This document shows, piece by piece, positions 23,713-53,100 of a stretch of DNA of 64,000 bases (its first letter is position 1; each line of letters opens with the position of its first letter). Source of the DNA: Xiphias gladius (taxonomy: Eukaryota > Chordata > Actinopteri > Istiophoriformes > Xiphiidae); NCBI RefSeq assembly GCF_016859285.1, contig NC_053413.1, forward strand, positions 22,932,001 to 22,996,000, in the 5' to 3' direction. A program made the position numbers and the translations under genes. Below the pieces are notes generated by a model. It worked only from the letters and a program-made list of their open reading frames with translations. It did no database searches and had not been told where the DNA came from.

Positions 23713-24379
23713 ACACACAAAAACGTAAAAACTCAAACCCGCTAGTTCGTACAAGTCTCTCACACTGACAGGAATGCTGGTTTCCGCGAAGAAGCAGACA
23801 AGTGAGGAGAAGCCCAGAGGCGCTCCCGTTAATGCAGTTTCACACTTACGCGCGGGAAATGGACGGACGACTTTATCTGGTAGTCGTCTGTGATCTGAGC
23901 AGCCGCAAATGGTAAAGCTGGGGGCCAGAACCAACCAAGTCTTCCCGCGACCGTTTGCGACGGCCCGAACAAACACCTAACACTTAATCACTTCAAAATA
24001 CTTACCACAAGCTTTGACTAAACTGATGAAAGCCAGGGCTTAAATTGAAACTCCACCAGTTCTACACATCCAGGTCCGTTTTACGGGTGCTGAAGAGTAC
24101 TACTGCAAAGGTGAAAAAAACTGTTTCTTAAACATGTTTCTAAACTGTCCATCTAAATCGGTGGAGTACTCTTTTGTGTTCTCTCTGCAACATTTTAAAG
24201 GGTCAAGGGTTATCTTACAATAAAGAGTTTCCTTCGTAGGAAAGCCCATTTACGTGGTCTCAGGAAATGTTTTTCCGAATACGCCACTTGGTTTCTTGCA
24301 CGCGTTACTGCGCTTTGATCAAATACCAAAGATTAATTTGTAGTTTCAGCACTACTACGAGTCTGTCATCGGTTTCTTT
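20546..24379. other. Upstream region of the receptor gene, no gene seen
   Basis: About 3.8 kb without a supported exon. A CA microsatellite lies at 23666-23709. A CRE-like TTACGTCA is at 22382-22389. On the minus strand a CGCGC|GTAAGT donor at 23849/23850 follows a GC-rich stretch (23850-23975), which is one candidate for a non-coding first exon of the receptor gene. None of this is secure. Confidence 0.35.
23666..23709. repeat. (CA)n microsatellite
   Basis: About 22 uninterrupted CA units. Reading frames across it (His-Thr or Cys-Val repeats) are artefacts. Confidence 0.95.
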
Positions 24380-24590
24380 CAGGTTCTTTACAATAAATCA
24401 AAGTACTGGACAAAGTTCAAATTTTGGCCTGACTGTGGTGCTAGAGAAAAAATCATGGGGGGTCAATCATGGGGGTCACCATTTCTTTTTTTTTTTTTTT
24501 GGCAGCAATCTGTCATATAGTTGCAGAGATATTTCAGATTGGACCAAATTGGTGCTAAAGCGTGGCTAAAAATATTTCAGTGGCTCAGTC
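24380..24590 (+). repeat. Teleost interspersed repeat, family C copy 1
   Basis: Shows AAATCAAAGTACTGGACAAA, a CTGACTGTGGTGCTAGA block, and TTGCAGAGATATTTCAGATTGGACCAAA. Related copies lie at 48870-49195 and 53655-53925. Decayed and non-coding. Confidence 0.6.
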
Positions 24591-26127
24591 TTGGACACGT
24601 TGCAAGCTGGTAAATTAGTGAACGAGGAGGATGAGGGTGTGACAATCCAACCAGGGATGAAGGTTTTTATTGTGTGTGCTTGGTTCTGCTGCATTAAGGC
24701 ATCCGAACTGGTAGCAGTGGGCCTCAGAATCCTCCAAGTGATATAAAAACAAAAAAGGCATATGAGATCATGGGAAGAGGATGTCGATATGGTGACTTGC
24801 TAATGTAGCTTGTCTTCCTGAGACAGACACCCGATACTGTCTTTAAAAAAAAATACTATAGTTAAATGAATTAAAGGCTCATGTCCTCGCTGTGGCAATT
24901 ATAAGAGTGAGAGGTCGACTGAAATCAACTAAGGAAACTACCTGAGAACAAATCTGAAAACCTTGCGTTTCGGGGATATATTCTATGGTGTACTGTCGCT
25001 CACTGAAGTGGTAGATAGAAAAATCCTCGAGCCTTAGCTAAGACTCCTCTCCGTACGTGACCCTCGTTGCCACATTGTGTCCTGGGAGAAAGGGCAGGGG
25101 CGTGGTTCGCTGTCCTAGCATCAGTCCAGGATGAGGTCCGTCCGCTCACCGCACGCTGGTACAGGGCAGGTCACACAATGTACCAGCACGACTGACCGGG
25201 AAAACCCGGTATCTCCGCAGTAGGGAAATCCTTGACCCCGAGAAACGTAGAGTCGAAGAAGTGTCTCCGGGTCTGACAGCTGTCACCCATTTGTCTTTGT
25301 GGTTCTATGGGAGCCCCCCATCTTATATACTACTGCTCTGATCAGACCTCTGGCGAGGCTCGGCCTCCGGCACATTGGGTGTACATATACAGCATGAGAG
25401 AGAATGAGGTTATGGGCAAACTTTACCGATTCTCGTCACGGCCCCGACACGAGACCCGTACTGGGCCCCTTTTCAGCCATGTCGGAAGGCCTGGCTCCGC
25501 GAAATGGAGGTGTCGGTCCGTCGGTCTGGTCCGGACCGAAACGTCTCAATAGCTATTGAGCGGGTCGAGACGACATCTTTTGTGCAGGCATTCGCGGTCT
25601 GCAGAGGGTGAATCCTACTGACTGGGGTGACCTTTGGGGGGAAATGTAATAAAAGCATTAACATATATGGGGGGGGGGGAGGTCTAATTTTAGGATTGTG
25701 TTTGAATATTTTGTATCAGTGTATCAAGTACTTATCAAATGTAAGCACTTCATGTTTTGGAGGGACTCTGGGTGGCGTGAATTCATGAACTTGAGTTGAG
25801 GCCCACGGATTCGGTCGGTCGAATCTCAGAAAGTTCAGCCGGTCGTGAGTCATATGTGAGAAAAGAAATTTTCCACTGACCCGACGGAAAATCTCGGTCC
25901 TCGGGCCCCGAAAGCGGAGCTGACGCTCGGGGGGGGAAAGTTACAGTGAAAAACCACTCCGCCCGTTTCGCCGCACGAGGGCAACGCGTCCACGAGGAAA
26001 CCTCCTTTCGTTTCTCCTCCTCCTCCTCGTAAACTTGACGCTCAGCAGTTCCTCCTGTGCGCCGCACTCATCCATCACATTGCACCAGTCCTTTAAACAG
26101 TTTACTAGCCATTCGACGCCGCGGTTT

Positions 26128-26162
<35 letters not shown>

Positions 26163-26880
26163 ACAGGCACCCTCCTCCTCTCCCGGAAAACTTTCCATTT
26201 CTCGAAGCGCTCCGCGTCTGAACTCCTGGGACTGTGCGCGGAGTGCGAGTGGTACTGTGTTTCTCCGGTCCGGGTCCGGGTCCGGGTCCGGGTCCAGCAA
26301 GGTTACACTGGGATGTTTAAAAGCTTTGCCGGAGACTCTCTGACCCCCGCAGTTCTGCACCTCGGCAAAACCAGGCTGCTGTAGCTCAGGACGCCCGCGT
26401 GAAGACCAAACGTGTAGTTGCCGGAGACTGAGATCAGGTCGGAGGCTGCAAAATCTGAAATTGCACCTCCTTCCTCTCCATTTGTCGCCTTTTCCAGAGA
26501 ACAATGGCGCAGGTCTGCCCGCACAAGCCGACCCTCCGTCACCTCCCGACTCTCTCTGTTGCCCCTCGTTTTTGATGTCACGTGATACAGATGTTGTGAA
26601 GAACATGTGTTGTTGTTGTTGTTGTTGTTCTTGTGATTCCAAATATGAAACATATCTGAGTAGTGGTTCAATCGAAACTTCAGCGCGGCGGCGGGGGGGC
26701 GTCTCCGCTCACCTGCTCAACAGGTAGCACTCACGAGCCGCAATCGAGTCACTGTTCGAGCTCGGCTGCACTGAAACACACAACATGGGCGACGGCGACG
26801 AGCAGGAAGGGAAATAACCGGCTGGGACTCAGAGAGCAACCAGGATGTGATGTACATTTTGCCGACCAATAAAGAGGCAG
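24591..26880. other. Intergenic stretch with GC-rich blocks, no supported gene
   Basis: GC-rich segments at about 25080-25620 and 25780-26870 contain a (CA)n run (26129-26158), five copies of the hexamer TCCGGG (about 26265-26295) and a (TGT)n run (26610-26632). A 233-codon minus-strand frame (25941-26642) passes through all three repeats and matches no family. The second block could hold a promoter or non-coding first exon of the receptor gene (minus) or of NFATC4 (plus). Confidence 0.4.
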
Positions 26881-28609
26881 AGGAGATTTAGCCTTTAGCT
26901 TTGGTTTGGACTTTTTTTTTTTTACATGAATGTGCTAAATTAATACTGATACTGATTTTTCGGATAAACAATAGCTAAACAAAAAATAAACAAACAAAAA
27001 AAGAAATTAAAAAAAAACGCTGCGTCCTGGTTCCACTGGGGCAAAGAGACTTGAACCCGGCTCAACTTTTGCCACGACGCAGAGCGATGTAATGCAACGC
27101 GCCGGGCTCAGAGCACACTGCTGGTAGATGAGTTTGTAACATGGATGCCGTTCCCTTTGGAAGATGGGGGGGGGGGGTCAAGATCACTTTCCAGAGTTGT
27201 AAAATCTCACGGTACTATAAACGTTTCTGCAGTGTTTTAGTGTCTTCCTGGGTCAGCACAACCCTGTAAATGCAGCCCCGCTTGAAATGAACTAATTCGT
27301 GGAGGGGGGGGGTCTTGGACGTTAATTTGAAGGCTAATAGTCATAATCAATAGCAAACTAAAATAAGAACCTTCAGCTATCTACAACAACAAAAAATGAA
27401 TCCTTTTTTTTTTTTTAAATCACTGGTCTATAATGTTTTGAACATTCACTCCCTGATGGTGTCATAGTCCAGCAGCCCAGTGCCATTTTGGGATTTAGTG
27501 ATGGAGGTGGTGAAGCGCCGGTCAAGTCTTGTTTAGGGCCTCGGAAAGTCTCGAGTCAGCCCCGCTGGTAGCACTCTATCCTCCTCCCAACCGGACTGTA
27601 ACATCTTGAGATCAGTCCAGGATCCGAGGCCCTGCCCACACAACCCCAAGAGGATGACAGGGAGAGTGAAACAAGCCCCCAGTTACGCTCCAGTATAACG
27701 TTGCGCCAGATGATTGTGAGAACCAGAGGAGGGCGAGGAAGGAGGACAGGGGGGGAGAGACAGAGAAGAGGAGGGGAGATGGGGGCGGGGGGGAGTAAGG
27801 AGCGGGACTGAGGCAGAGAGAGCCTGAGAGAGTGTGTTTATTTAAGTTTTTCGTCTCCTGACTCAGACAGAGAGCAGACTACAGTGGATAATGAGAACCA
27901 GATCTGTGGTGGAGAGGAAGGAGGGAGGGGAGACTCAAGAGGAGGAGTTGGTGGGGAGAAGAGGGGAAGGAGGAGTGGGATAGGGTAAAAAAAAAAAAAA
28001 GAGAGAGAAAAAAGAAGAAGAAGAAAGGGGGAGGAGAGGGTAGAGTGACAGCCAAAAAAGGGGGACTGTCGTGTTCATGGCCACAGGAAACAGGCCCTCT
28101 TAACTGACAGTTAACATCACAGCCCTGGTGGCCATGCTGCCGGCCTACAATGGCAGGTTTCGGTCCTTGCCCTGAGTCCTGCTCATGATTGGAATAACAA
28201 TCATATTGTTCTGGGCTGAAATGTGCGAAACACTTGATTGATGCTGGAGGTGATGTGAGGACAAACCCAATTCTGGTGGGGGGGGGGCACACCAGGAAAA
28301 TTGTGTTTGGATGGTGGTGCAAAGTAAGATGTAATTCGCGGAGAGAAGCCAAATTTGCAGGGTATTTGTGCATTAAGTAAATGTTAAGTGAGTTTGACAA
28401 AAAGCGAAACCTCCAGAGTGAGTGGGGAGGGGGGGGGAGAGCAGGGGAGGCTGGAGGTTGGGCGGGGGGTGGGGGTGTGTGGGGGGGTGGGGGATTCGTG
28501 ACTGACAGGCACAAGACCCTATGGGGAATGAGTAACGGACCAACTGGAGCTGGGGAACCCACCCAAAGGCAATTAAGGGTAAAGGACGACAAAAATATTT
28601 GATAAACTT

Positions 28610-28615
<6 letters not shown>
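26881..28615. other. Region upstream of NFATC4, no gene seen
   Basis: Purine-rich and G-run-rich tracts (27160-27180, 27720-28030, 28425-28495) flank a less repetitive segment at 28070-28270. That segment contains a SOX-dimer-like palindrome at 28196-28210 and is the best candidate here for a conserved regulatory element. Open frames on the minus strand reflect purine/pyrimidine asymmetry. Confidence 0.4.
28196..28210. promoter_or_regulatory. SOX-dimer-like palindrome AACAAT-CAT-ATTGTT
   Basis: A perfect inverted repeat of the SOX core with a 3-base spacer, the arrangement favoured by SOXE-group dimers. It is about 850 bases upstream of the NFATC4 start codon. Function is inferred only from the motif. 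Confidence 0.3.

Positions 28616-28648
<33 letters not shown>
28616..28648. repeat. (TC)n microsatellite in the NFATC4 5' region
   Basis: A run of about 15 TC units roughly 400 bases before the NFATC4 start codon, probably in the promoter or 5' UTR. Confidence 0.9.
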
Positions 28649-28649
<1 letters not shown>

Positions 28650-29043
28650 AACGGGGAAGAAGAGGGAGAATCGAGGCTACAGGGGACGGCGGTGGACCTA
28701 GAATGAAAGACCCGAATCCGTCGGGTGAACGTGTCTCGGCGAAGACCGTGAGATATCCCGAGCGAGGGTTTGATGTGGACCGAAGGGCATCAAGTCTGAA
28801 AAAGTTGCAGAGATCCGAGCAAGAGGCAGCCCTCGCCGAGTGGAAACAGCGTGGAAAAGCTGCCGAAGTTACACCGGAGCCTCCCGGGAGCAGGGATATT
28901 TGCGCGATGACACGCACATAGGAGAAAGTCTTTGGGAATCGCCCGTCTCCTCTTTTTTTCGAGGCGCGCCAAAGACTTGAAAGCCGCAGCATTTGACACA
29001 GGGAGATAAGACTGTATCGCCGTATCTGTATCCTGTCCCTGCG
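28649..29043 (+). promoter_or_regulatory. nfatc4: NFATC4 promoter / 5' UTR
   Basis: GC- and CpG-rich sequence leading into the NFATC4 ATG at 29044, which has G at -3 and +4. A 72-codon frame at 28703-28921 has no similarity that I recognise and would act only as an upstream frame if transcribed. The start site of transcription is not visible. Confidence 0.5.
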
Positions 29044-45809
<16,766 letters not shown>

Positions 45810-47097
45810 GCTCAGAGCAGCTGATTACCCCCGTTTGATGTCCAGCATCATTTTAAAATCCCTTATGCACTTGGTATTAAGATGCGTCGCTCCAGTTACA
45901 CGTGATGTTGACAGGGGAATTTGATTACCAGGACACTGTTGTAACTATGACCACAGGTAAATGTTACAGTTTTATAAAGGGAAACTAATGTTTTTAACAT
46001 GTTTTCAATATAAATTATACAAGAAACCGCTTGGATTATGTGTTTTCTTTTGGGGAAAAAAAAAAAAATTAACACTCGTACAAAGTGAATCCAGGAGCGG
46101 TTTGTCCATCCTACCGTTAGTACTCATTTCTCTGCTCAGTTCCTGGATGTGATGGAAACTTTCTAAGTAAAGGTGAGGGGGATTTAGGATCCTGTGTTTC
46201 CAAATAGTCGCAATCATTTCAGAATTTCTGAATGACTAAATGTCAAAAAATAACCACGAACGGCTGTTGTCAAGAAAGATCTTGGTGATCAGTTTGTTGC
46301 TGAAAGTTTGAATTATCTCAGTAGATGTTCTGTGGCTGGGGTGAAGGTTAACAGGATATTTCTGTGACCCCCATGAAAGGACGATGTGCCCGAGCTGTGA
46401 CTGTTAAAGGTGTTTGACAGATTTCAGTGAGGAATAGTTTGTTAGATCCTCCCTAGGCAGAGCAGGTTTGTCTTGAAGAGAACAGTGACACCTGGGGGGA
46501 CTCAGGACCAGGACGCCTCAACCGTCCTAAATCAGCAGCTGTTTGAGATATTACTCATTCTGCTGTAGGACTTCACAGGTCTGATTTTCTTCTGTTTGTA
46601 CTTTCTCCACTGAAGAGAGTGTGGCTACATGAAAGATAGACAAAAGTCTGTCATTATTAGTAAAAACAGCAAAGGCACTGGCAGTTTTATGGGTCTATAT
46701 GGTTCAGCACAACCATAAATGGGCATGTTTTGGAGAACAAAATGGCCTTAATGGTAATGGACAGATATAGTTGGTGTAGAGCTCCAAACATCTTTTAAGA
46801 TGAACTTAACGCTGGAATCTGTAGCCATAACTCCTTCATGACATTGACTTTTCCAGTTCTAGCTCCTACTTTTCCCTCTGGCTGCAGCTCAGGAAAGGTA
46901 GTTACACTTGGAAAGTTTGTGAGAGGTTGATGTGGCTAAAATAACGGAATGAAAAGCCCCCTTTACGAACTACCAACCAAAATGCGGCAAGAGCGAAGGT
47001 GGACGTAACAGTTTCACTAATTTGTTCATATTTAGGGCATATTTAGGGTTCTTATTTAAGAACAGATCGTAACGTCCATGTATGATTGCTGAATACA
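45810..47097. other. NFATC4 3' flank, no gene seen
   Basis: Probably includes the NFATC4 3' UTR. I found no AATAAA between the stop and 47793-47798, so the transcript end is not fixed by sequence; it may use a variant signal or a long 3' UTR. Confidence 0.4.
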
Positions 47098-47490
47098 TCT
47101 CTCCAAAACCATGGCCATTAATATGCTACTCTATCGGCCTCTACTCTTCTGGGAAGATTTTCCACAAGACTTTGGAACCGGGCTGGAGGAACGTGCTCCC
47201 ATTCAGCCACAGAGGCATTACCGTGGGCGGCCACTGATGGTACGTGATAGCTCTGGTTCAAATTTGGCTTGTCAGTTCACCCCAAAGGTGTTGGTTTGGG
47301 TTAAGTTCAGCGCTGAATGGACCAGGCTTTGTGCATTGTCAAACAGGAAAGGGTTGTACACTGTTTTCTAAAATATGTTGTGTGTTGTAAATTTTAAGCT
47401 TCCACGTAATTGAAACTAAGGGCCCTGGCCCAAACCATGAAAAACAGCCCCAAACTACTACCAGCACACAAAAGTATGTGGACAGGCATG
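47098..47490 (-). mobile_element. Decayed Tc1/mariner transposon fragment
   Basis: The plus strand shows CTACTCTTCTGGGAAGATTT, CTCCCATTCAGCCACAGAGG, CACCCCAAAGGTGTTGGTTT, AAACAGGAAAGGGTTGTACA and CCCAAACCATGAAAAACAGC, the antisense of a Tc1-type DD34E transposase as found in many fish. On the minus strand a broken remnant equivalent to the GCFSWFGLGP region is readable but frameshifted. An AAAAGTATGTGGACA motif typical of the element's end is also present. The copy is non-functional. Confidence 0.75.
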
Positions 47491-48869
47491 TTTACATAGT
47501 TTTGGCCATTTACTGTGGTGCCGTTTGGTATCATGATATTCTCCAGTATACTACTTATTAATACTTGGAAAGAATCGATCTCTTTGACTCTTCTTGTAAT
47601 TGTGGGAAACAACTTTTGTTTGTCGTTTGATTTTTTTGTATAGCAAAGTTTCCCAGCCCATGAGTAGACAAGCAAGGTCACCCTGACTTGACACTGCGAA
47701 ATGACTTACTCAAAATTCAATTAAGATACTTACTGCGCCAGGAAATGCTTCAAAAGCTTTTTTCATACCTCGATTCGAGAATCTGATACGGTAATAAAAA
47801 AAACCCTCATCTTTCCCGAAGATGCCCAATTGCTTCTTACATCATTATTTCTTGTATTGGTATTTGGGAACGTGTGGCACTCTTCTATCCACATGCGTTA
47901 CAGCATGAAATCACTCAGAGTTTCACCAGGGGGAGGTATAATCTCAAACATCTGACAGTGAGTCCTCTGGGTCGGCCTGACTGACGCATACAGGTTCATA
48001 CAGCAGCTGCCAAATGGACGTTTAATGGAAAGGCCCTCAGATAAAGAGCTCAAAGGACTTTACACCTAAACTTAGCCTCAGTCACTGGGAAGCCAGAGTC
48101 CCAAAAGACAAGCTAACTATGGGATCACTGAGGTATGTGGAAGCAGGACATAGCAGTTAGGCTGTTGCCTGCTGTTAATGTGACTTAATACAGTGTACAG
48201 ACTGTTTTACCATAAAAACACTGACAATTCTACTGGGTTACTGCTACTAATGTTGCTTCAATAATACTGTTAGTAACTCTGATACACTAACTCATGCTTT
48301 AAAATGCTAATAAACGATGTCAACACTAATAACACAAATTCGGTTACCAACAACCAGGAATACCAACTGAGTTAACACTAATAATAATACTAGAGACATT
48401 AAATGTATCAGTTTAACACCAACTGCTAAGGACCAGGGACACTTTTTATTTGACTGGTTGTGTGAAAATCCGCTTTGGGTTACTTTTTGTACCATCTGGG
48501 CAGTTCCCACCCACTCCCTTAAATCGGCTCGTCCTCTGAGAGCGACGGGGCACTGAGATCAGTGTGAGCCGGGCTCGACAGGCAATGACTGACAACTGCT
48601 GACCGTCAAAACCAAATGTCATTTCATTTTACTACAACTGAACCCGGTTGGACCTTTCTTATCAAATGCAAATTATCATTTGACCGCAGCTCTGTGATAA
48701 AATACCTGTAAAAGTTTACACCTGTTCATATCTCTGTTCATATCTCAAGACTTTTAAGTTTAATTTTACATTTAACATTATCCAAAAGACTCAGTAGAAA
48801 AATATCATATTGAATATATATATATTTATACTGTATATATGTATTATGATTGTTTTTGTGAATGTAATT
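47491..48869. other. Intergenic, no gene seen
   Basis: A/T-rich sequence with an AT dinucleotide tract at about 48816-48842. No coding frame with family similarity. Confidence 0.6.
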
Positions 48870-49195
48870 AGGCACAGCGGTACTTAGTGCTAAATGCTAA
48901 CATTAGCATGGTAACACGCTCACAATGACAATGCTAACATGCTGATGTTAAGCAGGGATAATGTTTATCATGTTTACCATCTTAGTTTTGCAGGTATTTG
49001 GTCATGAACCAAATATCACCGAAACAGGATTCGTTGTATCCTATGGGGACCATGAATATCTGTACAAAATTTCTATCTACTATTTGCTATCCATTCGGTG
49101 GCTATCAAATATTAATACATATTCAGAGTTAATAGATATTTCAGTCTGAACCAAATTTGGACTGACAAGCCCACCTGCCGATATTGCCATGGCTA
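48870..49195 (+). repeat. Teleost interspersed repeat, family C copy 2
   Basis: The most complete copy: CTAAATGCTAACATTAGCAT, TTTTGCAGGTATTTGGTCAT, GGGGACCATGAATATCTGTA, TTCAGTCTGAACCAAATTTG. Non-coding. Confidence 0.65.
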
Positions 49196-49794
49196 AAAAT
49201 TCGGGAGCTTCTGTTTCCAGAATAATTGTCCCAATTACTACGAATAATCCATAACATTATACCTGGATTTTAAAACAGGAACTTTTAGAAACAAATATCT
49301 CAAGACCTGGATAAATAAACCAAAACTAAAGTATCTGAACGGCTACATACCACAAGAGATAGGTGAGCAAATACGTTTTTCTGCGGATGAACCGACCCTT
49401 TATCACTACAACACACTAAAGGCATCTTTATGCTAACGGACCACTGCTAATACAACGATAGCCTTCTAACGCTAATACTACTAACGGTGTAGCTAATACC
49501 AATGCACCTATTCCTACTTGTATTACCGATATACTTTTAACGCAAAAAGATGCTACTGCTAATTTTATTCATACCCCTCAATGCATATGCTATATTTTAG
49601 CCTATGTGTGGCTAACCAGAATTTGGTTGAGATTTCTTCATACAGATATTTTAAAACAGTATTAGCGGATAACACAGACTAATCCTATTGGAATAATTTA
49701 ATGCATGTTTATACTGTAGCACCCCCAGAGAGACAATCTACAGTGTGTATGGAGATAAAACAGCCATTTTTTTCATTCATGAATTCCGATCATG

Positions 49795-50165
49795 TCACAA
49801 GAGACAGGTTTAAAGAAACAGTTGAACATCTCAACATCTTGTTGAGAGTTAGATCAGTAGAGAGGATTGTTGCTACTCTCATGGCTGGCATGAAGACTGA
49901 AAACGGGGGAAACAACTAGCCTGGCTCTCTCCAAGGGAAGCCAAATCTATTTTCCAGCACCTCTAAAGCTCACTAACCACCATAGTATGTCTTGTTTGTT
50001 TAATCCATACAAAAACATTGTGAAAAAAGAACAAGTTGTAGTTTTATTGGGGGTCATGTGTGTGGCCATTTCTTGAACAGGAGCAGTGTCTTCCCACAGT
50101 GTTGTCATATCCGTGACATGGCCAGACAACCAGCAGAAATTCCTGGGCGTAACTCCGCCAAGACA
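49795..50165 (+). repeat. Teleost interspersed repeat, family B copy 3
   Basis: Contains TTGAGAGTTAGATCAGTAGA, GGCATGAAGACTGAAAACGG, ACAACTAGCCTGGCTCTCTC and the distal CAACCAGCAGAAATTCCTGG module. Confidence 0.6.
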
Positions 50166-53100
50166 AGTAATAGTCCAGCGCATGACCCCCAGTAAATCCA
50201 CCATTTGTCTCTTCACAGACTGAGCAGTCCTCCCCATGATGAATTAACTGACTGGACTTCCTCTTTAAAACACGTAGATACTGGGGGATCCTATACTGGA
50301 AGCGACATACTGCGGCACAGTCAAAGGTCAATGTAAGGTTAAAATGACACAAATGTGTGGAAATAAAACAAGAGTTGGAAACAATCCAACAGAATTGCCT
50401 CACGTCTTACTCCCAAACAGCTTGCACAGCTGTTTGCCATTGAGACTCACGGCTTGGCGAGAGATGAGGTTAGTAATCAGACTCAAGCCAAGTAGAAAGC
50501 TACAAGCTCTTTCTGTGGGAAGATCAGGATACATGAGCTCTGAAGGAATGTTCGGCCTTTTCAAGCGCCCGGCACATCTGTGTGTCTATTTGTAATTGGT
50601 TGTCATTCAAGTGCTTGTTGTTCCACAGTTTACTCTTGGCTGCGTTGAGAACAACACATCCGCTTTAAAAGTGGAAACACAATGCTGTGTATGAGACGGA
50701 GCTCTTTCTGTGGCCTCTTTCATTTGAGATTGTATCGAGCTATTGTATCGCTGATGACTTAAACTCTTTGTTCTTTTTATGGGTCAGAGTGGGAAGGCCA
50801 AGAATTAATTTAGTTACCTAAGGAGAGTAGGAAGACCGCTCCCCACAGCACGTTGCTGTATATATAACAGTAGCAAAGCTTAGGAGAAATGATTTGAAAC
50901 AAACAAAAGCAGTGCAAATTAACCTCATGCCAGCAGAGTTCGAATCTTGCCAGAATTTTCTTTTAAGTGTACAAGGGCATAGGGAAAATAGTAAATGTTT
51001 TTCATTAAGTAGTAGGAGAGGAAAACATGTCGAATTAAGGGGAAAAGCTGGGATTCAATCCATAGCATGTCCACTCCAGGGGTCAGCAGCATGTGACTGA
51101 TGTTTATCATCAAAATAAGAGAGACATTGTATTATATCACATGTTTTAGATGACACCCATGACGTGTTATATAATACATAACCTCAAATGTACACAAATG
51201 AACCACAAAAGACATTTAAATCACATGTTGCACATATGCATATCATGAAACCTGATCAAAATTTGGAAAAAAATGGAAGTAGAGGAAACAGGATTATACT
51301 CAGATATATACTGTCTGCCACTTTGCTATCTGGTTTCTCTTTTTATTCCTTTTCTGCTTGACACCCAGAAGCACATAAACTAAAGACGCAGGGCACACAG
51401 GCTCATTAGATGCGACCTGAGCTCTGTGATAAAATTAGTGATTATTTTTTTGTTTAAGTGTCATACCCCAAAAGGTATCCAGCCCACAAGGTCTTATAAA
51501 ACACCAATTACATACAAATGTAAGGGAAAAACAAAAGGAAAGGCGGGCGGTATAACATGTACCGCTCTCATATTTCAACTCCTACTTCAACTTTATTATT
51601 ATCCCAGAGGAAATGTGGTTTGCATGCAGGTCACAGGCAAACACTGATGACGATGAACAGAAACTACTAACAATGAGGGGCACAAAAGCAATAAAATATA
51701 CGGTATATAGATAAAAGAATAATATCTAAAAATATATATTTGCCAATGAAAGTGTTTAAACAAGCAGCAGATCAAACCAAAAATAGAAATGCCAGAAACA
51801 CCACTATCCTTGGCCTTAAAAAGTTAAAGATAAGATTAAGGCCAATGGCAGATATCTAGAGCTAAATAAAGTGCAGTTCCTGGTAAAATGAAGTGCAGGT
51901 GTGACAGTCTCCATTAAAATAAGAGATTCAGTCTTTCAATGCCGACAGCAGTAAAGGGGAGATTTATTTTCGGCATCCAGTAGCGGCAGCCTGAAGGAAG
52001 GATGTCAAACTCCTCATGAAGTGGGCGGGACCATTAAGAATCATCCTGGCCTTACTGATGACCCTGTCACAATAAATGCCTCGAGGCTGAGCTTGCTGCA
52101 TCACCTTGCTGGTCCACCTTGACAAGCTTAGCGTTATTTAAAAAACAAACAAACAAACTAACAAACAAACAAAAAAAAAAACGTAAAAACACACAACAGC
52201 ACCTGCTGCTGGGTCGCCACAAGAGCAGCACCCCCATACGTTTATGATAAGCCGTTAATAAAAGTAAAACGCCTTGTATGTATAATCTACATTCATCTGT
52301 CATATCAAAAAGAGGGATTTCCAGCAGACGCTTTCGTAAAAAAACTTAATTTGAAGGTGATGAGAAAATGCTCATGCAGAACATATAATATACATTTAAT
52401 TCTCAACCTCAAAATCCCACAGGCGACACTTTTCTGTCTTCCTCTGGGACTAACTGGGCACAAATATCCCATTGGGAGAGATTAAGATTAAAATTTTTAC
52501 ATACAAAAAGTATGAAGATCTTATAATATGTGACACTTTGTCATAAATTAAAATATCAAACAGTAAATACAAGTAGAGCTGAAATTATTAGTCATGGTTC
52601 CAGCTTCTCAAATGTGAGTATTTCTGCTTTTCTTTTTAACCATTTAAAAAATTTGAATTTATTTTTATTTATTTGGACGTCGTTGCCACCTCTTGTCCTG
52701 GCCATAGATTTATAGGCGACTGAAATGTCGAATATGTTCCACTCCCTCCCCCCCAAAGTTGATCGGAACCGAAGTGGACTCTGATCCTGACTGTCAAGGA
52801 CCTGGAGCCCTGAGATTCACTGAAGCCCCTGGGGGTAGTCCCGGGATCCACATGGAGCTGGAGGGAATCTGTCCATGAAGGTAGGAGGTAGGGAAAGTAA
52901 AAAAAAAAAATGTGGCGAGAGATAAAGTACAAGGTGGAATACAAATCGTGTGCATTGAGTAGATGCAGCTGATTTATAGTCAGTTTACTTTCAGTTCAAA
53001 CAATCAGCTTGCTCGCTTTTTTTTAAAATGTGAATTCATTTGCATACATGTAAAGTTTTACATATATACAGACCACTTACAGGGAGTTTTCAAATCACTA

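Noticed and set aside
23580-23976. Possible repeat array or CRISPR-like signal around 23.6 kb
   Set aside because: It is a plain CA microsatellite with no spacers. No CRISPR array exists in the window.
25941-26642. A 233-codon minus-strand frame rich in Gln, Asp-Pro and Cys-Val repeats
   Set aside because: It is built from a TGT run, a TCCGGG hexamer array and a CA microsatellite, has no family similarity, and no splice or conservation support.
27040-27075. B-box-like GGTTCAAGTC on the minus strand
   Set aside because: No matching A box or acceptor stem was found; probably chance.
27879-28592. A 237-codon minus-strand Pro/Phe/Ser-rich frame
   Set aside because: It follows the purine/pyrimidine asymmetry of the region and contains homopolymer-derived Phe and Pro runs. 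No recognisable domain.
47111-47371. An 86-codon plus-strand frame
   Set aside because: It runs antisense through the Tc1 relic and is not a gene.
50925-51070. tRNA B-box-like sequence GAGTTCGAATCTTG and a nearby GGATTCAATCC-like element
   Set aside because: No A box at the right distance and no cloverleaf could be traced, so neither a tRNA gene nor a SINE is supported.
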